From NCBI GenBank assembly GCA_964511185.1, contig CAZEDU010000066.1:1-28327 (forward strand): a DNA stretch of 28,327 nucleotides, in the 5' to 3' direction. This DNA comes from CAZEDU01 sp964511185. GTDB taxonomy: Bacteria > Myxococcota > Myxococcia > Myxococcales > Myxococcaceae. Below the pieces are notes generated by a model, which saw nothing but the letters and a program-made list of their open reading frames with translations, did no database searches and was not told the DNA's origin. Positions 7,699 through 14,374 of the stretch are shown here, one piece after another. Position 1 is the stretch's first letter. Every line of letters starts with the position of its first letter. A program made the position numbers and the translations under genes.

Positions 7699-9159
7699 AT
7701 GCGGCTTTCCGCTGAAGCAGCTCAGGTCCTACGAGAACTCAATCCCTGGTGGCGCAATCCTGCGGTCGTGCGGCCGGAGCCGCCGCCCTATCGCCGACCT
7801 CAGATCTCGTCACTCGTGAGCAGGCTTCTTGACCGCAAGGGCCTCATCGAGGTCGTTCGTGGCCCTCGCCAGGTTGGCAAGACAACCGGCACCTACCAAA
7901 TCATCCAGGCGCTTCTTCGAAAGGACATCCCGGGCTCAGACATCCTCTTCGTGCGGTTCGATCTGGAGTTGCTGCGAGAGGAGCGTTCGGCCCTACGCAC
8001 GATCCTGGACTGGTATGCGACCGAGGTACGACAGCGCCCCTTGGTTGAAGGAAGTCCGGCCTACCTATTCCTCGATGAGATCCACAAGCTTCCGAAGTGG
8101 AGCGAGGAAGTGAAGCACATCGGGGATACGTACCCAGTGCGCATGCTCTTGACTGGCTCCTCGAGCGTGCTTGTCGCACGTGGAGGGCGGGAGAGCCTCG
8201 CGGGCCGGGTTTTCACAACCGAACTCCCGACGTTCTCGTTTCGCGAGGTCCTCGAGGCTTGGTATCCGGAACGCGCCGAGCGCCTTCCTCCGCGGATAGA
8301 GATCAAGGACGTCTTCGACGGGGCGCTCACGGACACCGCTGCGAAACTGGAAAAACTGAAGCCTCAGCAGAAGTTGTCCATCGGGCGCGCGCTCGAGAGA
8401 TATTACCACCGCGGTGGGTATCCACGCTTGCACAGCGGGGATGTCCACGACGACCGGTGGGCTGACTACCTCGTCCAGACCGTGTTCGAGAACGTCCTCG
8501 GAGCGGACATCCCCGATCTTTTCCCCGTGGAGCATCCAAAGCTGTTGCGAGCGATATACCTATGGGTGGCCCGCCATACGAGCAACGAGATCTCGCAGAA
8601 CAAGATCGCACAGGAACTGAATGCGGCTGGCTACTCGACGAATCAACCGACGATCGGAAAGTACCTCCACTTCCTGGCAGATGCGCTGCTGATCAGGGAG
8701 TTCCGACGCTATCCGCTTGCCAAGAAGGCGTCGGCGAAGGTTCCTGTGAAGATCACCCTCTCCGATCTTGGAGTTCGCAACGCGATTCTTCGCGGAGCCC
8801 CGTCGCTGTGGGAGTCCGACCCATCAGTGCTCGGCCCTCTCGTTGAGACGATGGTTCAAGGAGTCATCCGCGATCACAACCTGCAGGTCCACTTCTTCCG
8901 TGACTACGAGTTAGCTGGTAATCGGCGATCGGCTGTCGTGGAAGTCGACTTCGTCGCGGAGCGGATCGACGGTGCGATCGTACCCATCGAGGTGAAATTC
9001 AGGAAGGGTATCGAAGAGGGAGACCTGCGGGGCCTAAGGATCGTCCAATCTCGCTATGGTCGACCAAGTGGCATCGTGGTGACACGGGATCTGCACCGAT
9101 GGGATGCATCCACCCGGACGCTCTTCGTTCCACTGCAGAGCTTTCTTTTGGCATTCTGA
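7699..9159 (+). CDS. AAA_14/DUF4143 ATP-binding protein
   Basis: A 486-residue P-loop ATPase of the large, poorly characterised AAA_14 + DUF4143 group. Walker A is GPRQVGKT (55-62), Walker B YLFLDEIHK with D126-E127, and the sensor segment LTGSSS is at 151-156, followed by the typical LAGR and F(S)FREVL motifs. The C-terminal half (from about 250) is DUF4143 with a winged-helix-like stretch and ends in a nuclease-like core: D417 in VEVDFVAE, then E431 and K433 in PIEVKF, the spacing seen in PD-(D/E)XK folds. Members are abundant in accessory regions and some are suspected defence or toxin-antitoxin proteins; no reaction is established. The ATG at 7699 has AAGG 7 nt upstream. It is divergent from the intact cas3 operon and ends 12 bp from the convergent RNase H gene. 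Confidence 0.9.
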   Translation: MRLSAEAAQVLRELNPWWRNPAVVRPEPPPYRRPQISSLVSRLLDRKGLIEVVRGPRQVGKTTGTYQIIQALLRKDIPGSDILFVRFDLELLREERSALRTILDWYATEVRQRPLVEGSPAYLFLDEIHKLPKWSEEVKHIGDTYPVRMLLTGSSSVLVARGGRESLAGRVFTTELPTFSFREVLEAWYPERAERLPPRIEIKDVFDGALTDTAAKLEKLKPQQKLSIGRALERYYHRGGYPRLHSGDVHDDRWADYLVQTVFENVLGADIPDLFPVEHPKLLRAIYLWVARHTSNEISQNKIAQELNAAGYSTNQPTIGKYLHFLADALLIREFRRYPLAKKASAKVPVKITLSDLGVRNAILRGAPSLWESDPSVLGPLVETMVQGVIRDHNLQVHFFRDYELAGNRRSAVVEVDFVAERIDGAIVPIEVKFRKGIEEGDLRGLRIVQSRYGRPSGIVVTRDLHRWDASTRTLFVPLQSFLLAF

Positions 9160-9171
9160 AGCCTGGCCAAA

Positions 9172-9786
9172 CTAGAGTCGCTCGTCGATCGCCCGGTTGC
9201 TCATCTCGTCGGCCGCGGTGTTCATCTCACGCGGCACGTGCACGAGCTTCACGCGGCTGAAGTCCTTGAGCAGCTTGAGCGCCTCTTCGTAGAGCGGCCG
9301 CAGCGAAGGGCTCTTCACCTGGTAGCGGCCGCCGAGCTGCCGGATCATCAATTCCGAGTCCGCGAACACCTCGACCTCGGGGACGCCCAGCTCCTTGGCG
9401 CGCTTGAGGCCCAAGATCAGCCCCATGTACTCGGCGTAGTTGTTGGTCTGCACGCCCAAGAACTTCCCGAGCCGATCGACCACCTGCCCCGAGGGCTCCA
9501 CCAACACCGCGCCGGCCCCCGAAGGCCCTGGATTCCCGCGCGCCGCGCCGTCCGAGTACACGCGCACGCGCTGGAGCGTGACGGCCGGCGCGAGCGCCAC
9601 CGCCTTCGGCTCGTCGCTCGACAACGCCGCGCGCTCGAGCAGCCGCACCAGCCGCTCCCGCGACAAACCCGGAAACGCCTTGAGCGTGGCCGCGAGCGGC
9701 TCCTCGCGCGCGATGAAACGCAGCACCTCGGAGTCGCGCGGCGCCGAGCGCACCGCCTTTTCGGACGTGGTCGTTCGAGGAGGCAT
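9172..9786 (-). CDS. Ribonuclease HI family protein
   Basis: A 204-residue type I RNase H-fold protein that would cleave the RNA strand of RNA-DNA hybrids. The catalytic acidic residues are present: D79 (VYSDGAARGNPG), E119 (NNYAEY), D143 (FADSEL) and D193 (NTAADEMSN). The form of these motifs is that of the RNase HI family with a short helical N-terminal extension, not classic E. coli RnhA. The frame stays open upstream, but the ATG at 9786 is chosen because an AAGG lies 5 nt before it and the upstream residues look like out-of-frame sequence. It follows the zinc-ribbon gene by 43 bp and is probably co-transcribed. The local base composition is clearly more GC-rich than the genes to the left. 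Confidence 0.92.
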   Translation of the reverse strand: MPPRTTTSEKAVRSAPRDSEVLRFIAREEPLAATLKAFPGLSRERLVRLLERAALSSDEPKAVALAPAVTLQRVRVYSDGAARGNPGPSGAGAVLVEPSGQVVDRLGKFLGVQTNNYAEYMGLILGLKRAKELGVPEVEVFADSELMIRQLGGRYQVKSPSLRPLYEEALKLLKDFSRVKLVHVPREMNTAADEMSNRAIDERL

Positions 9787-9829
9787 CCGTGCCTTAGAAC
9801 ACCATTGTCTTCGGCTCAGTCGTCCCGCG

Positions 9830-10567
9830 CTACTTTGCGGCGGGCGCCTCCAACACTTCGGCGGCGTAGATGATGCGCCCACATGAGGGGCACACGTCGG
9901 TGCTCATCGTGGTGCGCAGCGTGTTGTAGAGCTGCGGCCGCACGTTCATGTTGCAGCCCAGGCACACGCCCGGCGCCCGCGCGCCGCACATCGCCGGCGT
10001 GCGCTTCTTGCGAACGGTCTCGTAGCGCCGCAGCAGGTTCGCATCCACCTTGGTCGCGGCCGCGTTGCGCCGCTCGTCGATCGCCTTCACTTGGCCCTCG
10101 ACCTCGGCCAGCTTTCCCTTCAGCTCCGCGATGCGGGCGTTGATCTGCTCCGCCTTGCCCTGAAACTCGCCTTCCTTCGCCTTCACCGTCTCGCGCGCCG
10201 CGTTCTGCTGCTTGCCCAGCTCGCCCAGCTCTTCGCCCATCGTGGCGTTCGCTTTCTTCGCGATGTCGATCTCGCGGGCCAGCGCGGCGTACTCACGCGA
10301 CGAGCGCTGCTCGGCGAGCCGCGCCTCCCACTTGCGGACCTTCTCCTTCTCTTCGGCGATGTTGCTCTCGAGGTCGCGCTTCTGCCGCTCGATATCCGCC
10401 AGCCTGTTGCGCTCTGCCTCGAGGGCCGCCTTCGCGGCGGTGAGCTCTCGGTCGAGCTCGGACATCTGTCGGGGGTACGTCTCGCCTGCTTTGCGCAGCG
10501 CGGCGATTTCCAGATCGACCTTTTGCAGATCGATCAGGGCCATCAGTTGTTCCTGCAACGCGCTCAA
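9830..10567 (-). CDS. Coiled-coil C4-type zinc-ribbon protein (COG1579)
   Basis: A 245-residue protein. Residues about 5-180 are a nearly continuous charged heptad-rich helix (long Glu/Lys/Arg/Ala runs), predicted to form an antiparallel coiled coil. The C-terminus is a four-cysteine zinc ribbon, C202-C205 and C226-C229 (CLGCNMNV and CPSCGRIIY). This architecture is the COG1579/zf-RING_7 family, thought to bind nucleic acids or to act as a scaffold, without a defined reaction. It is upstream of the RNase H gene on the same strand. The ATG at 10567 starts within the expected MSALQEQLMALIDLQKVD opening of the family. Confidence 0.9.
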   Translation of the reverse strand: MSALQEQLMALIDLQKVDLEIAALRKAGETYPRQMSELDRELTAAKAALEAERNRLADIERQKRDLESNIAEEKEKVRKWEARLAEQRSSREYAALAREIDIAKKANATMGEELGELGKQQNAARETVKAKEGEFQGKAEQINARIAELKGKLAEVEGQVKAIDERRNAAATKVDANLLRRYETVRKKRTPAMCGARAPGVCLGCNMNVRPQLYNTLRTTMSTDVCPSCGRIIYAAEVLEAPAAK

Positions 10568-10745
10568 TGTCGCCTCTGTCGGAAGGGGCTTGCCCTATAC
10601 CAACAACGCTGCGGCGGAGCCAACGCACAAGTTGGCCTCGGCCGGAACGCTTCGGCCCGACTTCCCGCTCGCATAAGAGGCGGCCACGACCGCCGCGCGA
10701 ATGCGTTGTCGAAAGCCCGCGGGCGCGTGTAGGGTGTGAACGCGC

Positions 10746-11234
10746 ATGGCGTACTACATCATCGAGACCTGCATTGGGTGCACGGCGTGTACGAACCGCT
10801 GCCCCACCGACGCGATCACCGGTGACCGCAAAACGCTGCACGTGATCGATCCAGATCTCTGCATCGACTGCGGGGCGTGCGGCGTGGTCTGCCCGGCCGA
10901 GGCCATCTACGACAACTTCGGCAACCTGACCGAGATGCTGAAGAAGACGCAGCGCCCCTACGCCTTCGTGGACGAGCGGTCCTGCACCGGCTGCGACAAG
11001 TGCGCCGAGCGCTGCCCGTTCGACTGCCTGCACCTGCAAGACGTGGATGATCCGCAGTCGCCGTTCTTCAGCCTGATGACGGTCGACGAGAACAAGTGCA
11101 CCGGCTGCCGCGAGTGCGAGAAGTCGTGCCCGTACGACGCGATCTTCGTGTACCGCAAAGATCAGCTGCCCGACTGGTTGAAGCGGAGCATGCCCACCTA
11201 CTTCGAGCGCGAAGCGGCGGAGAAGGCGGCCTAA
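10746..11234 (+). CDS. Ferredoxin with four [4Fe-4S] binding motifs
   Basis: A 162-residue iron-sulfur protein with four CxxCxxCxxxCP motifs: C9-C12-C15-C19, C39-C42-C45-C49, C80-C83-C86-C90 and C108-C111-C114-C118. The first two and the last two pair into two bacterial-type 2[4Fe-4S] domains joined by a linker (about residues 55-75). It is an electron carrier, probably cytoplasmic, since no signal peptide or membrane segment is present. No redox partner enzyme is adjacent, so donor and acceptor are unknown. It is transcribed alone, divergent from the zinc-ribbon gene (178-bp intergenic region) and followed by a strong hairpin. The ribosome-binding site before the ATG is weak (GGGTGT). Confidence 0.92.
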   Translation: MAYYIIETCIGCTACTNRCPTDAITGDRKTLHVIDPDLCIDCGACGVVCPAEAIYDNFGNLTEMLKKTQRPYAFVDERSCTGCDKCAERCPFDCLHLQDVDDPQSPFFSLMTVDENKCTGCRECEKSCPYDAIFVYRKDQLPDWLKRSMPTYFEREAAEKAA

Positions 11235-11243
11235 GAATCACTC

Positions 11244-11271
11244 GCTTCGACAGGCGCGGGCCTGTCGAAGC
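11244..11271. terminator. Perfect 11-bp hairpin between convergent genes
   Basis: GCTTCGACAGG (11244-11254) pairs with CCTGTCGAAGC (11261-11271) around a 6-nt loop. It lies 10 bp after the ferredoxin stop and 28 bp after the 3' end of the converging FYDLN gene. There is no T-run, so it may act as a factor-assisted or bidirectional terminator, or as an mRNA-stabilising hairpin. Confidence 0.55.
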
Positions 11272-11298
11272 TTCCAACGAAACGGCCTCGAGCCCGAC

Positions 11299-11583
11299 TT
11301 AGACTTCTTCGTCGTCCGAGGGGATCTCGTCGTCGCCGTCCTCTTCGATCTCTTCGATCTCTTCTTCCGACTCGGCCGCCGTCTCTTCGGGCTCGACCGG
11401 CTCGACGACCTTCGGGACGGCAGCCAGGCGGCCGCGACGACCCTCGCTCGCCGGCTTGTTCGCCGGGCTCTCACGCTGATCGGCGCCACACTTGGGGCAG
11501 ACCGGATCAGGCTTTTTGAGGTCGTAGAACTTGGTGCTGCACTTGAAGCAAACGAACTTGTTGCCGAGATCCTTTGCGGGCAT
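11299..11583 (-). CDS. FYDLN-type acidic zinc-ribbon protein (TIGR02300-like)
   Basis: A small protein of about 94 residues. The N-terminal part carries a four-cysteine ribbon, C12-C15 and C29-C32 (FVCFKCSTKFYDLKK then VCPKCGADQ), containing the FYDL motif that names the family. The C-terminal half is extremely acidic, dominated by Glu and Asp runs. The function of the family is unknown. Two ATGs are close together (11592 and 11583); the second is preferred because family members start MPAKDLG. Neither has a strong ribosome-binding site. The frame is open further upstream but lacks family similarity there. It converges on the ferredoxin gene and diverges from the GltJ-like gene. Confidence 0.85.
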   Translation of the reverse strand: MPAKDLGNKFVCFKCSTKFYDLKKPDPVCPKCGADQRESPANKPASEGRRGRLAAVPKVVEPVEPEETAAESEEEIEEIEEDGDDEIPSDDEEV

Positions 11584-11712
11584 AGCGCTCATCGCTCGGA
11601 GTGAGAAAAAGACGTGAAGTCGCGCCTCCTTAATTGGAGGTGTGGGACAAGTCAATGAGGCTGTTCAAGGTGTGGTCGGCCGTTCGGTTCGCGGGTACGA
11701 TCACGGGCGCCC

Positions 11713-13180
11713 TTGAACATCACCTGCGACAAGTGCAGCAAGCGCTACTCGATTGCCGACGAGAAAGTTCGCGGCAAGGCGGTGAAGGTCACCTGCAAGA
11801 ACTGCCAGAACGTCATCTCGATCCGTGGGCCCGAGGCGGCTGCCGCGGCGTCGCCGGTCCCGTGGGACGAAGCGCCGACGCGCATGGTGCCGCAGCTGGT
11901 GCCGCCGCTCGACCCGACGGTGGTCTGGTTCGCGATGATCAAGGGCAAGCAGGTCGGGCCGCTCGACGTGAAGCTGCTCGAGTCGAAGGCGCGCGCCGGT
12001 GAGATCACCCCGCGCACCTACCTGTGGAACCAGACCATGCCGGACTGGAAGCGCGCGCAGGACTTGGGACAGCTCGCCGCGCTGTTCCAGCCGCCCGCCG
12101 CCGCGGCCTCGCCGGTCCCGGCGGCGGAGGCGAAGCCCCCAGAGCCCGCGCGCAAGGAAAAGCGCGGCGCGGATCAGGCCGCCACCACGCTGCCCGACAG
12201 CAAGCTGGGGGAGCTGTTCTCCGACGCGGACCTGCCAGAGCCCGGCGACGAATTCGAGATACTCGAACGGCGTCAGCTTGTCGTAGATCATCGGNNNNNN
12301 NNNNCTCGCCGCCGCGCTGGGAGCGAAGCCGAAGGCATCGGATGATCCGTTCGCCGCGCTCGGCGAGCTCGACCCTTCGAAGCTGCCGCCTCCCGGCGAG
12401 GCGACGCAGTTCTTCATCAACCAGGCGGGCGTCAACAAGCGCAACCCGCCGTGGAAGATCGCGCTGTTCGTCGTGGTCACCATCGCGCTGCCGGTGGGCG
12501 TGCTCTACGGCTTGTCCACCTTGCGCATCGTCCCGCTCGAGGTGGTCCGCGTCGACGAGCAGGGGCGCGAGGTGAAGGAGGCCATCTTCTCCGCCGGCGG
12601 CGTGTCGGGCCTCGCCGACCTGCTCACCGGCCAACGTGAGAAGAAGAAACAGCAGGCCGTGGCGAGCGGGCGCGCCAGGAGCCCGCTTGCCGGGGCGAAG
12701 GGCGGGCCGGTGGGCGCCGGCTCGGATCCGGCGCGCCGACCGGAGCAGGGCAAGCTCGCCGGCATCGACATCAACTCGGTCTCGGCCGATCAGATGCGGG
12801 GGCTCTACGAAGACAGCGCCAAGCAGGATCGAGGGCCCGTCCTTCGCAAGGGGCTGGAGGAGCGCCCGAAGGACACCTCCGGCGGGTTGTCCGACGAGGC
12901 GGTCGTGAAGGTCGTCGGCCAGTCGAGCTCGGCCTTCCAGCAGTGCATCGAGGCCGAGCTGCGCAAGAACCCGGGCTTCAAGGGCGGCAAGATCAGCATC
13001 ATCTCGACCGTCGGCAGCTCGGGCGTCGTGAAGAGCGCGCAGATCGACCGGCGCGACATCGACTTATCCGACTTGGGCAACTGCCTGAAGGGCCGGGCGC
13101 GGGCGATGCGCTTCCCCAGCTTCGACGGCGACGAAGACGCCGAAGTGCACATCCCGCTGATCCTGGGCGCGTCTCTGTAG
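11713..13180 (+). CDS. GltJ/AgmX-like protein: zinc ribbon, GYF domain, membrane helix, TonB-like C-terminus (interrupted by a sequence gap)
   Basis: The frame starts at a TTG (11713) with an MJ0042-type zinc ribbon (ITCDKCSKRYSI ... VTCKNCQNVI), then a GYF_2 domain (about residues 74-130, WFAMIKGKQVGPLD ... YLWNQTMPDW) and an Ala/Pro linker. After the 10-N gap it continues with a single transmembrane helix (PWKIALFVVVTIALPVGVLY), a periplasmic low-complexity region and the AgmX/PglI C-terminal domain (VGQSSSAFQQCIEAELRKNP ... GRARAMRFP). This is the layout of Myxococcus GltJ (AgmX) of the gliding motor/focal-adhesion complex, though apparently shorter. The frames on either side of the gap differ by one base, so the true gap is not 10 nt. 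It ends 14 bp before the first microcompartment vertex gene. It could be a paralogue with another envelope role. Confidence 0.85.
12250..12294 (-). other. Gap-edge fragment that reads as an ABC ATPase on the opposite strand
   Basis: The last 45 or so bases before the first N-run translate on the minus strand as PMIYDKLTPFEYLEF, matching the conserved segment after the Q-loop of ABC-2-type transporter ATPases (usually ...LTxxEYLEFVAGL). On the plus strand they give an unnatural continuation of the GltJ-like linker. This looks like a chimeric contig end. Confidence 0.5.
12295..12304. other. Assembly gap (10 N) in the GltJ-like gene
   Basis: Ten N. The flanking coding frames are out of phase by one base across it, so the length is nominal. 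Confidence 0.95.
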
Positions 13181-13194
13181 TAGAGAGCCAGCCG

Positions 13195-13458
13195 ATGTAT
13201 CTGGGTCAAGTCATCGGCACCGTCGTGTGCGAGCGCAAGTACGAAGGGCTCGAGGGCAAGCGCCTCCTGCTCGTGCAGCCGCTCGATCACCACCGCAAGC
13301 CCGTCGGCGCCGTCGAGGTGGCGGTGGACACGGTGTCGGTCCCTCCCAACAGCTTGGTGTACCTGGTGGGCAGCCGCGAGGCCGCGCTCGCGTGTGAGCC
13401 GTGGTTCGTCCCGGTCGACAGCGCGATCGTCGGGCTGGTGGATCAGGTGAGCACGTGA
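13195..13458 (+). CDS. Bacterial microcompartment vertex protein (BMC-P, EutN/CcmL family)
   Basis: An 87-residue protein with the full EutN/CcmL fold pattern: MYLGQVIGTVVCERKYEGLE, then the GKRLLLVQPLD strand, AVDTVSVPPNSLVYLVGSREA and the closing PVDSAIVGLVDQV. Proteins of this family form pentamers that cap the twelve vertices of icosahedral microcompartment shells. The ATG at 13195 is 14 bp after the GltJ-like stop; the 3' end overlaps the second vertex gene by 4 bp (GTGA). Length is typical (about 85-100). Haliangium ochraceum, a myxobacterium, also has two adjacent BMC-P genes away from its main shell locus. No hexamer (BMC-H) or tandem (BMC-T) gene is in this window. Confidence 0.93.
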   Translation: MYLGQVIGTVVCERKYEGLEGKRLLLVQPLDHHRKPVGAVEVAVDTVSVPPNSLVYLVGSREAALACEPWFVPVDSAIVGLVDQVST

Positions 13459-13704
13459 CCCTCTGCCAGGTGCTCGGGCCCGTGGTGGCCACCGCCAAGC
13501 ATCCCNNNNNNNNNNGTTCAGCCGGTCGACGCCGAGAAGAAGCCCATGGGCAACAGCTTCATCGCGGTCGATCACACCTCGTCGGCCGGTCCGGGGGACG
13601 TGGTGCTGGTGATGCGCGAAGGCGGCGGGGTGCGGCAGATCCTCCAGGACAAGCAGCTGCCGATTCGCTCTCTCATCGTCGGCGTGGTCGACGCGGTCGG
13701 GTAG
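13455..13704 (+). CDS. Second bacterial microcompartment vertex protein (BMC-P), interrupted by a sequence gap
   Basis: It starts at a GTG overlapping the stop of the first vertex gene. The sequence begins (M)TLCQVLGPVVATAKHP, is cut by 10 N, and resumes at VQPVDAEKKPMGNSFIAVDH ... GPGDVVLVM ... LPIRSLIVGVVDAVG, all standard EutN/CcmL strands. The frames on either side of the gap differ by one base; by alignment to the first copy about 7-10 residues (the segment around GxKLLV) are missing, so the gap is longer than 10 nt rather than a true frameshift. It is 4 bp upstream of the class II aldolase. The two vertex proteins are clearly diverged from each other and may occupy different vertices or mixed pentamers. 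Confidence 0.88.
13506..13515. other. Assembly gap (10 N) in the second vertex gene
   Basis: Ten N. Flanking frames do not match across exactly 10 bases and about 7-10 residues of the fold are missing, so the length is nominal. Confidence 0.95.
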
Positions 13705-13708
13705 GGCG

Positions 13709-14371
13709 ATGGCCTTTCTTCCGCTCCCGAAGCTGCGCGCCGAGGTCGTGAGCGTCTCGCACCGCATGCACGCGCGCGAGTGGGTCGCCAACCACGACGG
13801 CAACGTGTCGGTGCGGCTCAAGGGCGGCCGCTTCCTCATCACCTGCACGGCGGTGTCGAAAGGGGCGATCGACGACGCGTCGCTCCTGGTGGTCGACGCC
13901 GAAGGCAAGGTGCTCGAGGGACGCAAGAAGCCGTTCTCCGAGCTCGAGCTTCACCTGGCGTGTTACCGCGCGCGGCCCGAGGTGAACGCGGTCCTGCACG
14001 CGCACCCGCCGGCGGCGACGGCGTGGGGCCTGTGCGGCGCCGAGCTCTCTCCCGTGGCGATGCCCGAGATCGCGGTGTCGCTGGGCAGCCGGATCCCCAC
14101 CGTTCCGCGCTTCCTCCCGAAAGACGCCGAAGGGCTCAAGATCGTCGCCTCGCAGGCGGGCGCGTACGACGCGTTCCTGCTCTCGGGCAACGGCGTGCTC
14201 ACGCTCGGGGACGACCTGACGCAGGCTTTTCTCCGGCTCGAGCTCGTCGAGCACTACGCGAAGATACTGACGGCGGCGCGGCTCATCGGGCCGGTGCCCG
14301 CGTTCACCGCGTCCGAGCTCGAGAAGCTCGCCGAGGCGCGGAGCAAGGCGGGCCTGGGGCCGCGCCAGTAG
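13709..14371 (+). CDS. Class II aldolase/adducin family protein
   Basis: A 220-residue single-domain class II (zinc) aldolase of the fuculose-phosphate aldolase superfamily. Seen: the phosphate-binding GNVSVR (31-36), the TAVSKG segment (47-52), the catalytic-Glu region FSELELH (E78) and the first two zinc histidines in HAHPP (H97, H99). The third zinc ligand is usually the His of an NHG or HHG motif; here that position is Asn161 (LLSGNGVLTLG). Another histidine (H182, VEHYAKIL) follows in the next helix. Members cleave or epimerise sugar phosphates. It starts 4 bp after the second vertex gene, so it is probably co-transcribed with the shell genes and may be cargo. No obvious targeting helix is present at the N-terminus; the C-terminal tail from about 195 (FTASELEKLAEARSKAG) is a possible helical tag. 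Confidence 0.9.
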   Translation: MAFLPLPKLRAEVVSVSHRMHAREWVANHDGNVSVRLKGGRFLITCTAVSKGAIDDASLLVVDAEGKVLEGRKKPFSELELHLACYRARPEVNAVLHAHPPAATAWGLCGAELSPVAMPEIAVSLGSRIPTVPRFLPKDAEGLKIVASQAGAYDAFLLSGNGVLTLGDDLTQAFLRLELVEHYAKILTAARLIGPVPAFTASELEKLAEARSKAGLGPRQ

Positions 14372-14374
14372 GGC

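Noticed and set aside
11626..11641. CCTCC-TTAATT-GGAGG inverted repeat between the FYDLN and GltJ-like genes
   Set aside because: Five-bp arms that resemble ribosome-binding sequence; no evidence of function.
13455..13704. Second vertex gene as a frameshifted pseudogene
   Set aside because: The phase change falls exactly at the N-run, and about 7-10 residues of the fold are missing there, so an unsized gap explains it better.
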